Source: Planococcus salinarum (GTDB taxonomy: Bacteria > Bacillota > Bacilli > Bacillales_A > Planococcaceae). From it: 64,000 bases of DNA. The notes beneath the pieces were generated by a model. That model was given only the letters and a program-made list of their open reading frames with translations. It had not been told where the DNA came from and searched no databases. The stretch's first letter is position 1; every line of letters starts with the position of its first letter. The stretch is from NCBI RefSeq assembly GCF_007004625.1, contig NZ_VIFV01000001.1, forward strand, positions 62,001 to 126,000. Reading direction: 5' to 3'. Positions 10,468 through 20,528 of this stretch are shown here, piece by piece. Both the position numbers and the translations under genes were made by a program.

Positions 10468-10491
10468 CACCTCACCCGCTTTCCAAATTTG

Positions 10492-11484
10492 TCAGCTGAA
10501 CCATTTATGGTCAGCAGCTTTTTCCAACCGGTTCATCATGAAATCATTGTCATCCCGATGGACGGGTACGGCCGCCAATATAAGATCGGCATCTGTCATG
10601 TCGCATTTGCGCAGGCTGGTATATAAGGTTTCCGGACTCAACGGAAAATGATAATCCGCTTCCGGGTATTCGGCACTGCTCAATACGGCAATCTTCTTGC
10701 CTTTCCCCTGAATGTATTCAATTGCTTTTTTGATAAGCTTGCTGTCATCCTCTATCAAATAAACCGGTGCCTCCGGCGCATAATGAGTGTATTTCATGCC
10801 GGGCGATTTCGGTCCATTCCCCAAAACCTCCGCCGACAATCGGACTGTCCCGATTACATTTTCAATCTGCTCTTTCGTCACATTACCCGGCCGCAGAATC
10901 ACCGGCGGTTCGCTTGTCATGTCGAGCACTGTGGATTCGATGCCGATTTTCGTCGGCCCGCCGTCCAGAATCAACGGAACCTTGTCCTCCATATCATGAT
11001 AAACATGCTCCGCCAGAGTTGGACTCGGCTTGCCGCTCGTATTGGCACTCGGAGCTGCAATCGGCATTTTGACGCGCTTCAGCAAATTGAGCGCGACCGG
11101 ATGATTCGGAACACGGATACCGACCGTTTTAAGGTTTGCTGTCACATTTTGCGCAAAAAGATGCGGCTTTGACTTCATGATCAAGGTCAAAGCGCCCGGC
11201 CAAAACGCATCCATCAGCTTTTCGGCATTTTCCGAAACCTCTTCCACACAGCCCAACGCCGCTCCCTTTGAGTCCACATGCACGATCAAAGGGTTATCTG
11301 CCGGCCGGCCTTTTGCTTCGAATATCTTCTCAACTGCTTCGGCATTTGTGGCATCCGCGCCCAACCCGTAAACCGTTTCGGTTGGAAAAGCGATTATGCC
11401 GCCTTTTCGAATGATATCCACAGCCTGTGTATAAGTTTCTTCTTTATTCACATTTTTGTCCACAAATATTACTTCGGTATTCAT
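10492..11484 (-). CDS. ywlC: Threonylcarbamoyl-AMP synthase
   Basis: YrdC/Sua5 family enzyme that makes threonylcarbamoyl-AMP from threonine, bicarbonate and ATP, the first step of t6A tRNA modification. The YrdC domain holds GGIIAFPTETVYGLGADA, KGRPADNPLIVH and PSANTSGKPSPT; a C-terminal Sua5 domain follows a linker with PGMKYTHYAPEAP. ATG at 11484 with GGGAG 8 nt upstream gives 330 residues; the frame is open to 11529 without a ribosome site. In B. subtilis spoIIR lies between this gene and prmC; here only 88 nt separate them. Confidence 0.95.
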   Translation of the reverse strand: MNTEVIFVDKNVNKEETYTQAVDIIRKGGIIAFPTETVYGLGADATNAEAVEKIFEAKGRPADNPLIVHVDSKGAALGCVEEVSENAEKLMDAFWPGALTLIMKSKPHLFAQNVTANLKTVGIRVPNHPVALNLLKRVKMPIAAPSANTSGKPSPTLAEHVYHDMEDKVPLILDGGPTKIGIESTVLDMTSEPPVILRPGNVTKEQIENVIGTVRLSAEVLGNGPKSPGMKYTHYAPEAPVYLIEDDSKLIKKAIEYIQGKGKKIAVLSSAEYPEADYHFPLSPETLYTSLRKCDMTDADLILAAVPVHRDDNDFMMNRLEKAADHKWFS

Positions 11485-11572
11485 ATCAGCAACTCCCATT
11501 TCCTCAGGTTTCTGAAATATTGTCCACATTTGTGTATAACATTACAGTTATTATACCCATATTGTGCACAAG

Positions 11573-12430
11573 TCAGGTGATAATACTGAAAACCATCCGG
11601 TCATTTTTGTTGATATCTTTTTTAACATAGGTTTTGGCATGGGGAAAAGTGTTTTTCAGCATCTTTTCCACAGCTTCTCCCTGTCGATAGCCAATTTCAA
11701 AGCCGACGATTCCGGGTTTATTGAGCAAACCGGGAAGGTCTGCCATCATTTCAGTATATAGAGCGAGTCCCTCCTGATTGGCGAATAGAGCCGAATGCGG
11801 TTCAAAATCTTTTACACTGTCACACATGGATACAGCTTCGGAATGGGCGATGTAAGGCGGGTTTGACAGGATAACATCCCATTTCTCCCCCTGCAAAGGC
11901 TCCAGCAGGTCGCCAAGCTTAAAATCGATTTCAGCTCCGAGCTCTTGCGCATTCTTTTCCGCTGTAGCCAGTGCCGCCTGCGAAATGTCGGTCGCGGTGA
12001 TTTTAGCGGAAGGAATTTCACTTTTCAAGGTTACAGCAATGATTCCGCTCCCAGTCCCAATGTCCGCGATGCTCGGTGACCCGTTCGGTATGTGCTGGCG
12101 GATCAGATTCACTGCCTCTTCAATCAGCTCTTCCGTTTCCGGCCGTGGTATGAGCACATCCGGGTTTACCGAGAAACGTCGTCCGTAAAATTCTTCAAAG
12201 CCCGTCAGATGCTGTACAGGCGTGCCTTTGGCGTGCTGTTCGATCAGCTTCCAAAACTCAACTTTGTCACTTTCCGCCATTTCATCGCGCATTGATGCCA
12301 GAAGGCTGGCCTGACTGAGCCCCAGCACATGCCGAAGCAGAATGCCAGCGGCTGCTTCCTCGCGGCCATTGTCCCGTAAATAAGAAGAAGCCCGGTTAAG
12401 GGCCTCAAAAATTTTCTCTGTACTACGCAT
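11573..12430 (-). CDS. prmC: Release factor glutamine methyltransferase
   Basis: Methylates the GGQ glutamine of release factors with S-adenosylmethionine. The SAM loop is DIGTGSG (to 129) and the catalytic NPPY is at 190-193. At 285 residues it has the normal length. Its start overlaps the end of prfA, the gene for its own substrate, by 8 nt, and no separate ribosome site is clear, so coupled translation is likely. Confidence 0.96.
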   Translation of the reverse strand: MRSTEKIFEALNRASSYLRDNGREEAAAGILLRHVLGLSQASLLASMRDEMAESDKVEFWKLIEQHAKGTPVQHLTGFEEFYGRRFSVNPDVLIPRPETEELIEEAVNLIRQHIPNGSPSIADIGTGSGIIAVTLKSEIPSAKITATDISQAALATAEKNAQELGAEIDFKLGDLLEPLQGEKWDVILSNPPYIAHSEAVSMCDSVKDFEPHSALFANQEGLALYTEMMADLPGLLNKPGIVGFEIGYRQGEAVEKMLKNTFPHAKTYVKKDINKNDRMVFSIIT

Positions 12431-13496
12431 TGTTTAAGCTTTCCATTCTGGCTGATTGTTCTTCCACAGTCAGCGCGTCGATCAATTCATCCATCTTGCC
12501 TTGAAGAATCTGGTCCAGTTTCTGGATCGTTAAACCGATGCGGTGATCTGTAACCCGGTTCTGCGGATAATTATACGTCCGGATTCGTTCTGAACGGTCC
12601 CCTGTCCCAACTGCCGATTTTCGGACAGCATCGTATTCCGCCTGGGCTTCCTGCTGGAATTTATCGTAGACGCGGGCACGGAGAACTTTCATGGCACTCG
12701 CTTTGTTCTTGATCTGTGACTTTTCGTCCTGGCAGGTCACGACAGTATTTGTCGGAATATGCGTCAACCGGACAGCTGACATCGTCGTATTGACCGACTG
12801 TCCACCTGCACCGGACGAAGCATACGTGTCCACACGGATATCGTTATCATGGATTTCAACTTCCACTTCTTCGACTTCCGGCAAACAAGCCACTGTTGCA
12901 GTCGAAGTATGGATGCGTCCGCCGGATTCCGTCTCCGGAACACGCTGTACGCGGTGCGCGCCATTTTCGAATTTCATCTTGGAGTATGCACCTTTTCCGG
13001 AAATCATGAAAACAATTTCCTTGAAGCCGCCAAGGCCCGTAGCAGATGAATCCATAACGGTCACTTTCCAGCCCTTCGATTCTGCGAAACGGGTATACAT
13101 GCGGTAAAGATCTCCGGCAAACAATGCCGCTTCGTCTCCACCTGCTGCCCCCCGTACTTCCATGATGACGTTCTTATCGTCGTTCGGATCTTTCGGGATC
13201 AATAAAACATGGAGGCGTTCTTCAATTGCTTCCACTTTTCCTTCCAGTTCGTTGACTTCCTCTTTGACCATCTCGCGCATGTCCGCGTCCATTTTATCAT
13301 CGAACATTGCCTTTGCTTCAGCCAATTGTGCTGTCAGGTCTTTGTATTCGCGGTAAGCTTCAACCGTTTCCTGAAGGTCGGATTGTTCTTTGGAATAGTC
13401 ACGCAGTTTGTTGGTGTCCTGGACAATTTCAGGATCACTTAATAATTCATTCAAACGGTCGTATCGATCTTCAACAGCTTGCAAGCGATCAAACAT
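12423..13496 (-). CDS. prfA: Peptide chain release factor 1
   Basis: Reads UAA and UAG stop codons and triggers peptide release. GGQ is at 231-233 ([12 protein letters not shown]), and the stop-codon recognition tripeptide is P-E-T at 187-189 in [12 protein letters not shown] at 13496 with GAGG 8 nt upstream gives 357 residues, matching the Bacillus protein; GTG at 13505 is in frame but less likely. A type B element lies just upstream. Confidence 0.97.
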   Translation of the reverse strand: MFDRLQAVEDRYDRLNELLSDPEIVQDTNKLRDYSKEQSDLQETVEAYREYKDLTAQLAEAKAMFDDKMDADMREMVKEEVNELEGKVEAIEERLHVLLIPKDPNDDKNVIMEVRGAAGGDEAALFAGDLYRMYTRFAESKGWKVTVMDSSATGLGGFKEIVFMISGKGAYSKMKFENGAHRVQRVPETESGGRIHTSTATVACLPEVEEVEVEIHDNDIRVDTYASSGAGGQSVNTTMSAVRLTHIPTNTVVTCQDEKSQIKNKASAMKVLRARVYDKFQQEAQAEYDAVRKSAVGTGDRSERIRTYNYPQNRVTDHRIGLTIQKLDQILQGKMDELIDALTVEEQSARMESLNNA

Positions 13497-13539
13497 CGCC
13501 GTCACCTCAATTTCCTTTTACTATTTTGTGTTTCTTCTA

Positions 13540-14004
13540 GATATATATTTAACTAAAATAAATAATTAGTTTGTTTACACCGCTTCGGCGCTTTGGACAG
13601 TGCAAAGATTATGCTCCTGCGCCCTGCTCGTCGCAAAGGAGGCGCCATCTTCGTTTGGCGCACCTTGCCTCCCGCAATAAGCCGAGAAGAGCACTCGTCT
13701 TATTGCTCCGTCGGCATTCGCCTGCTCCGGAGCCGCGCCAGCGCTAGAGAAATCTCTAGAGATATGGAGCAAAACAGCGAAGACGCCATGGGGAGCAACG
13801 CTCTTTCATGTCTCGAAGCTAGCGAAGCGATGCAGAGACAGAAACGGAGTTGGCTTTCCAACTTCGTTTCGACGAAGTGCGAATTCTTCAGGTGCTCCTG
13901 CATCGCTACGCTGCTTCGTCGCAAAGACTTAGCCTCGCAAGCGTCGGCTAATGTCTTCGAAGCTGTTTTGCGGAATATCGGATTCTATAGACTCTTTTTT
14001 TAAC
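13540..14004 (+). mobile_element. Type B MITE-like element, copy 2, expanded loop
   Basis: The core spans 13581-13981, the longest copy. It carries the GCAATAAG/CTTATTGC hairpin and the GCAAAACAGC/GCTGTTTTGC outer stem. The loop of that stem holds extra modules, including a type C piece (CTCCTGCATCGCTACGCTGC, then TTCGTCGCAAAGA). The left AT-rich end (TATATATTTAACTAA) resembles the terminal repeat at 16735. It fills the 535-nt gap between prfA and tdk; open frames in it look non-coding. Confidence 0.78.
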
Positions 14005-14031
14005 TTTCTTCTATTATATACTCTACCGTAT

Positions 14032-14625
14032 TTATTCGGAAACGGTAACGCCTGTTGGTACTTCGTGGTGATGGCGGCATCTTGGCTCGTAGGCTTCCGA
14101 TGCGCCTACCAGAATGGTCGGGTCGTCCGAGCCGGCAGGTTTTCCGTCAATCAGGCGCTGGGTGCGGCTTGCGGGAGATCCGCATACTGTGCAGACAGCC
14201 TGAAGCTTCGTTACCTGCTCGGCGATTGCGAGCAGAGACGGCATCGGACCGAATGGCAACCCTCTGAAATCCTGGTCCAAACCGGCCACGATGACCCGGA
14301 AGCCGTGATTGGCCAGTTTCTGGACGTTTTCAATAAGGCCATCATCGAAAAATTGAGCTTCATCGATGGCAATGACATCAAATTCATCCGTGATATATTC
14401 CCACATTTCTTCGGAATGTGAAATCGGAAGCGCGATGACTGTTGTTCCGTTATGCGAGACAACCGCTTCTTCACTGAAACGATTATCGATTTTCGGTTTG
14501 AAAACCGCGATTTTCTGTTTGGCGAATTGCGAACGGCGAACGCGGCGGATCAGTTCTTCCGACTTACCGGAAAACATGCTGCCGCAAATCAATTCCACCC
14601 AGCCTGTCTGTTTCATTACGTACAT
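14032..14625 (-). CDS. tdk: Thymidine kinase
   Basis: Type II thymidine kinase of deoxynucleoside salvage. Walker A is GSMFSGKS at 15-22, AIDEAQFF is the Walker B, and the zinc site is CTVCG together with the C-terminal CRHHHE. ATG at 14625 with AAAGGGG 8 nt upstream gives 197 residues starting MYVMKQTGW, as in Bacillus; the longer frame from 14649 is rejected. It follows rpmE as in B. subtilis, with repeats inserted in between. Confidence 0.96.
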   Translation of the reverse strand: MYVMKQTGWVELICGSMFSGKSEELIRRVRRSQFAKQKIAVFKPKIDNRFSEEAVVSHNGTTVIALPISHSEEMWEYITDEFDVIAIDEAQFFDDGLIENVQKLANHGFRVIVAGLDQDFRGLPFGPMPSLLAIAEQVTKLQAVCTVCGSPASRTQRLIDGKPAGSDDPTILVGASEAYEPRCRHHHEVPTGVTVSE

Positions 14626-14668
14626 TGTAGGGACCCCTTTCAAACGCATGGTTTGGTCTAATACTATC

Positions 14669-14779
14669 TATTGTGAGTTGAATAAAAGAATTAACATTCA
14701 TATAGCGCTTCGGCCATTGTCTTCGAAGCTGTTTTGCGGAATATCGGTCACTATAGATTATTATTCCGTCTTATATATA
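14669..14779 (+). mobile_element. Type B element, internal deletion remnant (copy 6)
   Basis: About 110 bp retaining only the two ends. The left flank is AGTTGAATAA-like, then CGCTTCGG joins directly to GTCTTCGAAGCTGTTTTGCG and GAATATCGG, then an AT-rich right flank ending CTTATATATA. The centre with both hairpins is missing, as in internally deleted MITEs. Confidence 0.65.
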
Positions 14780-14854
14780 GTATTAATAATACCTAATTTC
14801 GGCATCGATTACTGCATTTATTTCATTTATGTACATGGTTTGCCGATAAAATGG

Positions 14855-14892
14855 CAAAAAAAATCCTGCCCGGCGATTTCGCGCAAGGCAGG
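14855..14892. terminator. Terminator in the rpmE-tdk gap
   Basis: CCTGCC and GGCAGG pair around a 16-nt loop, with a long T-run on the minus-strand 3' side and a shorter one on the other side. On the minus strand it ends the rpmE transcript after the type A repeat. Confidence 0.65.
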
Positions 14893-14900
14893 TATTTTTG

Positions 14901-15023
14901 TGTCCAGACTCCAGTGACCCAGCTCTTCGGGTCATAAGCCACTTTGGCTATGCGGCTGAAAAGACGCCGCTTCGCCAAATCGTCTTATGCCTGTCAGAGC
15001 TTAACGGGCACTGTCGCTTTTCT
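14901..15023 (-). repeat. Type A hairpin repeat abutting rpmE
   Basis: A full copy. AGAAAAGCG begins 3 nt after the rpmE stop codon on the same strand, and the element ends CTGGAGTCTGGACA. The stem AGCTCTGACAGGCATAAG / CTTATGACCCGAAGAGCT is well kept, with compensating changes relative to the copy at 4116. Confidence 0.87.
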
Positions 15024-15026
15024 ACT

Positions 15027-15251
15027 TTACTCTTCTTCGTTGTTGATTTCTTCTTTAAGACCGTATTTTTTGTTGAAACGGTCAACTCGTCCATCAGCAG
15101 CTGCGAATTTCTGGCGGCCAGTGTAGAACGGGTGGCACTCCGAGCAAAGTTCTACTTGGATGTTTTCTTTTACAGAACCTGTTGTAAAAGTGTTCCCGCA
15201 AGAACAAGTTACTGTTGCTTGTTTGTATTCTGGGTGAATTCCTGTTTTCAT
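15027..15251 (-). CDS. rpmE: Ribosomal protein L31, zinc-binding type
   Basis: A 74-residue 50S protein. The CxC and CxxC cysteines ([17 protein letters not shown]) mark the zinc form of L31 rather than the zinc-free paralogue. The C-terminal tail is acidic (KEEINNEEE), a little longer than usual. A GAGGAG site precedes the ATG. A clear promoter and a structured leader lie upstream, so it is transcribed separately from rho. Confidence 0.96.
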   Translation of the reverse strand: MKTGIHPEYKQATVTCSCGNTFTTGSVKENIQVELCSECHPFYTGRQKFAAADGRVDRFNKKYGLKEEINNEEE

Positions 15252-15304
15252 GTGTTTTTCTCCTCTCGCCCTGAACCATCCGGAACAGAGTTTAATCTAT
15301 TTTA

Positions 15305-15344
15305 CTATTGCCTTACACGGTTCTTGAGACCGTATATGCAATAG
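15305..15344 (-). promoter_or_regulatory. Structured rpmE mRNA leader
   Basis: In the roughly 110-nt 5' UTR, CTATTGC pairs with GCAATAG and encloses an inner ACGGT/ACCGT stem. L31 leaders that autoregulate rpmE are known in Firmicutes; this hairpin is a candidate for one. The assignment is by position, not by match to a model. Confidence 0.4.
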
Positions 15345-15367
15345 CTTTGCTTTGACTCACTGATACT

Positions 15368-15396
15368 ATCTTAACAAGATTCGATCCTTATTGCAA
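15368..15396 (-). promoter_or_regulatory. rpmE promoter
   Basis: On the minus strand TTGCAA (15396-15391) and TAAGAT (15373-15368) are separated by exactly 17 nt. Transcription should start near 15361. The -35 lies only 5 nt past the rho stop codon. Confidence 0.65.
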
Positions 15397-15400
15397 GAAA

Positions 15401-16684
15401 TTAAATCATCTTTTTCGATGAACGATGGGCTTTCATTTCAGAAGTCAGCTGCTCAAAAAATTCATCGTTCGTTTCAGTCTGATTTAATTTTTTCAGGAAA
15501 CGTTCCGAAAAGTCATACGAATCCGAGAAGGTTTTGCGGATGGCCCACAGCTTGTCCAGTTGCTGCTTGCCGATGAGCAATTCCTCTTTGCGCGTCCCTG
15601 AACGGCGAATGTCCAAAGCCGGGAAAATGCGGCGTTCGGCCAGGCTTCTGTCGAGATGAAGCTCCATATTACCGGTTCCTTTGAATTCCTCGTAGATCAC
15701 TTCGTCCATGCGTGACCCCGTTTCCACGAGGGCAGTGGCCAGAATGGTCAGGCTGCCGCCTTCTTCAATGTTGCGGGCAGCACCGAAAAATCTTTTCGGC
15801 CGGTGGAACGCTGCAGGGTCAATCCCTCCTGATAGCGTGCGCCCGCTTGGCGGAATCACTAGATTGTATGCGCGGGCCAGCCGCGTGATTGAATCCATCA
15901 GAATAACGACATCGCGTTTATGTTCTACAAGGCGCATTGCGCGCTCCAACACCAGCTCCGCAACTTTTACATGGTTTTCGGGAATTTCATCGAATGTGGA
16001 GGAAACTACATCTGCATCCACTGAACGTTCGATATCCGTCACTTCCTCCGGGCGCTCATCAATCAGCAGAACAATCAATTCCGCTTCAGGATGGTTGGTG
16101 GTAATGGAGTTGGCAATTTCTTTCAATAACATTGTTTTTCCTGCTTTTGGCGGTGCCACGATTAAACCACGCTGTCCGAAACCGACCGGCGACACCAAAT
16201 CCATGATGCGGGTGGATAAGTGGTCAGACGAAGTTTCCAGGCGTATATGACGATCCGGATACAAAGGCGTCAATCCCGGAAAATGGACCCGCTCTTTGGC
16301 TACTTCAGGATCTTCTCCGTTTACTGCTTCAACTTGCAGCAAGCCGAAGTAACGTTCGTTCTCTTTGGGCGGACGCACTTTCCCGGATACCTTATCGCCA
16401 TTCCGCAAGTCGAAACGGCGGATCTGGGAAGCAGAAATGTAGATGTCCTGTGAACTCGGAGAATAATTGATCGGCCGCAGGAAACCGAAGCCTTCGGACT
16501 GGATGATCTCCAGTACACCTTCCATAAAGAAGAAACCTTCCTGTTCGGCACGGGTTTTTAGAATCGCGAAAATAAGTTCCTTTTTGGTCAGCTTGCTGTA
16601 ATTTATCAGTTTGTATTCTTTTGCCAAATTGTAAAGTTCTTTCAGGGTCATATTCTCCAAAGCGGAAATTGTAATCGTCGACAT
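15401..16684 (-). CDS. rho: Transcription termination factor Rho
   Basis: Hexameric RNA-dependent ATPase helicase that ends transcription. An N-terminal Rho-N helix domain is followed by the RNA-binding cold-shock fold with GFGFLR, then the ATPase with Walker [21 protein letters not shown] and the [19 protein letters not shown]-loop region. At 427 residues it matches the B. subtilis protein from its first residue. The ribosome site before ATG 16684 is weak. Confidence 0.97.
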   Translation of the reverse strand: MSTITISALENMTLKELYNLAKEYKLINYSKLTKKELIFAILKTRAEQEGFFFMEGVLEIIQSEGFGFLRPINYSPSSQDIYISASQIRRFDLRNGDKVSGKVRPPKENERYFGLLQVEAVNGEDPEVAKERVHFPGLTPLYPDRHIRLETSSDHLSTRIMDLVSPVGFGQRGLIVAPPKAGKTMLLKEIANSITTNHPEAELIVLLIDERPEEVTDIERSVDADVVSSTFDEIPENHVKVAELVLERAMRLVEHKRDVVILMDSITRLARAYNLVIPPSGRTLSGGIDPAAFHRPKRFFGAARNIEEGGSLTILATALVETGSRMDEVIYEEFKGTGNMELHLDRSLAERRIFPALDIRRSGTRKEELLIGKQQLDKLWAIRKTFSDSYDFSERFLKKLNQTETNDEFFEQLTSEMKAHRSSKKMI

Positions 16685-16734
16685 ATCTCAGGACACCACT
16701 CTTATTTATATTTTTTGGAAATGAAATTCGGGGT

Positions 16735-17131
16735 TATATAAGTTGAATTAAGAATCCATAGAAGACGATATTCCGCAAAACAGCTTGCTTGCCTGGGGGC
16801 TCGCGCTGAGCTAACTCGGTCTCGTTTCACTTCGCTCGAAACACAGTTGGAAAGCCAACTGCGTTTCTGCTCCCCTGGGCGTCTTCGCTCTTTTGCTCCA
16901 TATCTATGAAACTTTCTCTGTCAAAGCCACCTCCCAAGCGCCGGAGCGGCTCAGGAGCAGGCGAATGCCGACGGAGCAAAGACGAGTGTTCTTCTCGGCT
17001 TATTGCGGGAGCGAAGGTCGCCAAACGAAGATGGCGCACCTTTGCGACGAGCAGTGCGCAGGAGCATAATCTTTGCCCTGTCCAAAGCGATGAAGCGATT
17101 ACAGATACTACTCTATTATTCAACTTATATA
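16735..17131 (-). mobile_element. Type B MITE-like element, copy 3, with perfect terminal repeats
   Basis: The best defined copy. It is bounded by 13-bp perfect inverted repeats, TATATAAGTTGAA (16735-16747) and TTCAACTTATATA (17119-17131). Inside are the conserved CCGATATTCCGC-like end (16766), the GCAAAACAGC stem, the GCAATAAG/CTTATTGC hairpin and the CGCTTCATCGCTTTGG-like end (17097). About 397 bp with no coding frame of its own; it fills the rho-glpX gap. Confidence 0.8.
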
Positions 17132-17151
17132 GATAGAAATTCAGAAGATAG

Positions 17152-17183
17152 TAAAGAAGGAGCCCGGCTTTTATGCCGGACTC
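17152..17183 (-). terminator. glpX terminator
   Basis: GAGTCCGGC and GCCGGGCTC pair around ATAAAA, followed by CTTCTTTACT on the minus strand, 18 nt past the glpX stop. Confidence 0.75.
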
Positions 17184-17200
17184 AATTTGAAGTTCGTTCA

Positions 17201-18166
17201 TTAATCATTCATCACGAGATTCGGTTTTTTCTTCAAGCTGTGGCGCCCTTCCACAAAGCGGACAGTACCTGATTTGGCACGCATGACCAGCGTATGGCTT
17301 TCCGCAAAGCCGCCCTTGAGCTGGACGCCGCGCAGCAATTCTCCGTCTGTGACACCGGTTGCTGCGAAGATTGCATCGTCACCTTTTACTAAATCATCCA
17401 TCTTCAGGACCTTATCGACGTCGAGGCCCATGTCGATGCAGCGCTGCTTTTCTTCTTCATTCTGTGGCATAAGCTTTCCTTGAAGCTCACCGCCGAGACA
17501 TTTCAATCCCACGGCCGCAATAACTCCCTCAGGCGCTCCACCAATACCGAAAAGAATGTCCACGCCTGTTTCATCAAATGCCGTGTTAATGGCGCCTGCA
17601 ACATCCCCATCGTTGATGAGTTTGATGCGTGCACCGGCATCACGGATCTGCTGGATGAGTCCTGCATGGCGTTCACGGTTCAGAAGCGTAGCCACCACAT
17701 CTTCGATATCCTTGTTTTTGGCTTTCGCCACGGCGCGCAGATTGTCGATGACTGGTGCATTGATATCAATTTTCCCCACTGATTCCGGGCCGACTGCAAT
17801 TTTATCCATGTACATATCGGGTGCATTCAGCAGATTCCCACGGTCGGCAATCGCCAATACTGCAAGCGCGTTCCACCCCCCGGCTGCAACAATATTCGTT
17901 CCTTCGAGCGGATCCACCGCTACATCGACTTCCGGTCCAATGCCTGTACCAAGCTCTTCCCCGATATAAAGCATCGGTGCTTCGTCCATTTCGCCTTCAC
18001 CGATGACGACGACACCTTTCATCGGAATTGTATCGAATACTATTCTCATGGCAGTCGTCGCTGCATCATCCGCTTCAATTTTCAGGCCGCGGCCCATCCA
18101 TCTGGCGGACGCGATTGCCGCTGCTTCTGTAACACGCACTAGTTCCATCGATAAACTACGTTCCAT
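17201..18166 (-). CDS. glpX: Fructose-1,6-bisphosphatase class II
   Basis: Gluconeogenic phosphatase of the GlpX family, 321 residues. The metal and phosphate motifs [11 protein letters not shown] and DPLEGTN, and the GIGGAPEGV loop, are present. AGGAGG precedes ATG 18166. It sits between rho and murZ as in B. subtilis. Confidence 0.96.
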   Translation of the reverse strand: MERSLSMELVRVTEAAAIASARWMGRGLKIEADDAATTAMRIVFDTIPMKGVVVIGEGEMDEAPMLYIGEELGTGIGPEVDVAVDPLEGTNIVAAGGWNALAVLAIADRGNLLNAPDMYMDKIAVGPESVGKIDINAPVIDNLRAVAKAKNKDIEDVVATLLNRERHAGLIQQIRDAGARIKLINDGDVAGAINTAFDETGVDILFGIGGAPEGVIAAVGLKCLGGELQGKLMPQNEEEKQRCIDMGLDVDKVLKMDDLVKGDDAIFAATGVTDGELLRGVQLKGGFAESHTLVMRAKSGTVRFVEGRHSLKKKPNLVMND

Positions 18167-18243
18167 ACTATTTTTTCCTCCTGTTCAGCTATATATATAT
18201 ATGTTCCCATCATTATAACATATATTGTTAAGCCAAATCCGCG

Positions 18244-19542
18244 TTAATTGGCGTCTGAACTAAGGTCTGATTTCGTACTGGTCACCGGGTCGATTGTCTC
18301 TCTGCGAATCTCCGCACCCAAACCGCGCAGTTTTTCGACGATCTCTGAATATCCGCGTTCGATATGATAAATCTCACGGATTTCTGTTTCTCCGTCAGCC
18401 AACAGGCCGGCAATCACCAATGCGGCTCCTGCCCGAAGATCGGATGCAACGACTGTGGCTGAAGTGAGTGGCGTAGGGCCGGTAATGATTGCCGCTCTTC
18501 CTTCAACACGCCCGCTTGCATTCATCCGGCGCAATTCATCGATGTGCTTGAATCGTGCCGAGTAAATGGTGTCCGTAATCATTGAAGAACCTTCTGCCTG
18601 TGTCATCAGCACCGAAAATGGTTGCTGGAGATCTGTGGCAAACCCTGGATACACCAATGTTTTCACATCTATCGCCTGCAGGTTTTCAGGTTTCGGTATA
18701 TGGATCGATTCGTCGCTTTCCTGTACATCTACACCCATTTCCCGCAATTTGGCAGTCAAGGCTTCCATGTGGAACGGAATGACGTTATCAATTGTGATGC
18801 CGTCGCCTGCTGCTGCAGCCAGAATCATGAATGTTCCGGCTTCAATCCGGTCAGGGATGATCGTATGGTTGGTGCCATGCAATTCTTCAACACCATCGAT
18901 CCGGATGATATTGGTTCCCGCACCTTTGATTTTCGCGCCCATATTGGTCAACAAAGTCGCGACATCAATAATTTCAGGCTCTTTTGCCGCATTCTCAATC
19001 GTTGTCTGGCCTTTTGCCAGCACAGCCGCCAGCATAATATTGATGGTGGCACCCACTGAAACGACGTCCAAATAGATTTTTGCCCCGCGAAGTTCATCCG
19101 CACGCAGGTAAATGGCGCCATGTTCGTTCGTTACTTTCGCTCCGAGGGCCTCAAAACCTTTGATATGCTGATCGATTGGACGAGGTCCAAGGAAACAGCC
19201 ACCCGGCAAGCCGATGGCCGCATGTTTGAAGCGGCCGAGCATTGCGCCCATCATGTAATAGGAAGCACGCAGTTTTTTAACATTGCCATTCGGCAAAGGC
19301 ATATCAATCATATTCGTCGGATCGATGCTCATTGTACCGTCTTCGAAACTGACTTCGCCACCGATTTCTTCAAGAATATTTTTTAATGTCCATACATCCG
19401 AAATGCCTGGTAACCCTTCAATCTGAACAGGTGAATTCGCCAAAATCGATGCGGGAATCAATGCCACCGCGCTATTTTTTGCTCCATTGACTTTTATCGT
19501 CCCAGACAAGCGCTTACCGCCTGTAATTTTATAAACGTCCAT
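18244..19542 (-). CDS. murZ: UDP-N-acetylglucosamine 1-carboxyvinyltransferase (MurA2)
   Basis: Transfers enolpyruvate from PEP to UDP-GlcNAc, the first committed step of peptidoglycan synthesis. The active-site cysteine is Cys116 in [16 protein letters not shown], the residue attacked by fosfomycin. The neighbours rho-glpX and ywjH-fbaA identify it as the second paralogue (MurZ/MurAB) rather than MurAA. The second of two adjacent ATGs (19542) is best spaced from AAGGAG; the first is at 19545. Confidence 0.95.
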   Translation of the reverse strand: MDVYKITGGKRLSGTIKVNGAKNSAVALIPASILANSPVQIEGLPGISDVWTLKNILEEIGGEVSFEDGTMSIDPTNMIDMPLPNGNVKKLRASYYMMGAMLGRFKHAAIGLPGGCFLGPRPIDQHIKGFEALGAKVTNEHGAIYLRADELRGAKIYLDVVSVGATINIMLAAVLAKGQTTIENAAKEPEIIDVATLLTNMGAKIKGAGTNIIRIDGVEELHGTNHTIIPDRIEAGTFMILAAAAGDGITIDNVIPFHMEALTAKLREMGVDVQESDESIHIPKPENLQAIDVKTLVYPGFATDLQQPFSVLMTQAEGSSMITDTIYSARFKHIDELRRMNASGRVEGRAAIITGPTPLTSATVVASDLRAGAALVIAGLLADGETEIREIYHIERGYSEIVEKLRGLGAEIRRETIDPVTSTKSDLSSDAN

Positions 19543-19667
19543 CATAATTCTCCTTTATCCTACTTCCCCGTTCGGCGGAAACGGCAGTTGCCGTTCCCCT
19601 CCAATCGGAGAAATCCGGTTGGTCCAGTTTGACTCATGCATTCCGGACCCGGTTTCCACATTGTATT

Positions 19668-19791
19668 TTATCCCGTATTAACGGTCAGCAGGACTCCCGC
19701 TTCGCCGAGCGGAAGATCAACTTGTCCTAAAAACCTGATTGGATCAACTGACATTCAGCAGGGAACTCGCCCAACTGGATGAAGTTTCCCA
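19668..19791 (-). repeat. Type D repeat abutting ywjH
   Basis: On the minus strand it starts GGGAAACTTCATCC one base after the ywjH stop codon and ends with the AACGGTCAG/TATCCCGT-like block (TTATCCCGTATTAACGGTCA on plus). A shorter relative abuts fadF (34425), and a piece sharing CTGAATGTCAGTTGATCCAA lies at 53009. Boundaries are approximate. The remaining gap to murZ (19546-19667) shows nothing I recognise. Confidence 0.55.
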
Positions 19792-20442
19792 TTATTTTTC
19801 TGTCCGTTTTTCCCAGTCAGCCAAAAATGCTTCGATTCCCTTGTCCGTCAACGGGTGCTTAAACATTTGCTCCATTACCTTGATCGGCATTGTGCCGATA
19901 TGCGCGCCATTCAAAGCTGCTTCCGTCACGTGTTGCGGGTGGCGGATCGAAGCTGCAATAATTTCCGAATCGATGTCGTGGATTGCGAAAATTTCTGCAA
20001 TCGTTGCGATCAGATCCATGCCGTTATGGCCGATGTCATCAAGACGGCCAAGGAACGGTGATACATAAGCCGCGCCAGCGCGTGCTGCAAGCAACGCCTG
20101 GTTGGCGCTGAAGATCAACGTTACGTTGACTTTTTTGCCTTCTCCGGCAAGAACTGCACAAGCTTTCAGGCCGTCTGGCGTCATTGGCAGCTTCACGGTG
20201 ATGTTCGGTGCCAGGTCAGCCAGTTCACGGCCTTCCTTGATCATGTTTTCTGCGTCCAATGCGATAACTTCGCCGCTGATCGAACCGTCGACCAATGCTG
20301 CGATTTCTTTCAGGCGGTCATGGAAAGAGACGTTTTTCTCTTTTGCCACCAATGATGGATTTGTTGTGACGCCCGATAGGATGCCCCACGAATGTGCTTC
20401 TTTGATTTCGTCAAAATTTGCTGTATCGATAAAAAATTTCAT
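19792..20442 (-). CDS. ywjH: Transaldolase / fructose-6-phosphate aldolase family protein
   Basis: A 216-residue small transaldolase (B. subtilis YwjH type). [19 protein letters not shown] and Lys84 in ITVKLPMT, the Schiff-base lysine, are in place. It may act as transaldolase in the pentose phosphate pathway or as a fructose-6-phosphate aldolase; sequence alone does not settle which. AGGAGG precedes the ATG. It lies 86 nt after fbaA, behind that gene's terminator. Confidence 0.93.
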   Translation of the reverse strand: MKFFIDTANFDEIKEAHSWGILSGVTTNPSLVAKEKNVSFHDRLKEIAALVDGSISGEVIALDAENMIKEGRELADLAPNITVKLPMTPDGLKACAVLAGEGKKVNVTLIFSANQALLAARAGAAYVSPFLGRLDDIGHNGMDLIATIAEIFAIHDIDSEIIAASIRHPQHVTEAALNGAHIGTMPIKVMEQMFKHPLTDKGIEAFLADWEKRTEK

Positions 20443-20464
20443 TTATATTTTCCTCCTGTAGTAC

Positions 20465-20500
20465 GGAAAAAAGAGAAGGCGCTTTTTTCCGCTTCTTCTC
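20465..20500 (-). terminator. fbaA terminator
   Basis: On the minus strand GAGAAGAAGCG and GCGCCTTCTC pair imperfectly and are followed by TTTTTT, in the 86-nt gap between fbaA and ywjH. Confidence 0.65.
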
Positions 20501-20528
20501 TCTTCCATCTATTTTCAAACTGTCCTGA

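Noticed and set aside
13593-14003. 136-codon plus-strand frame between prfA and tdk
   Set aside because: It is entirely inside a type B element, has no ribosome site and reads through hairpin arms.
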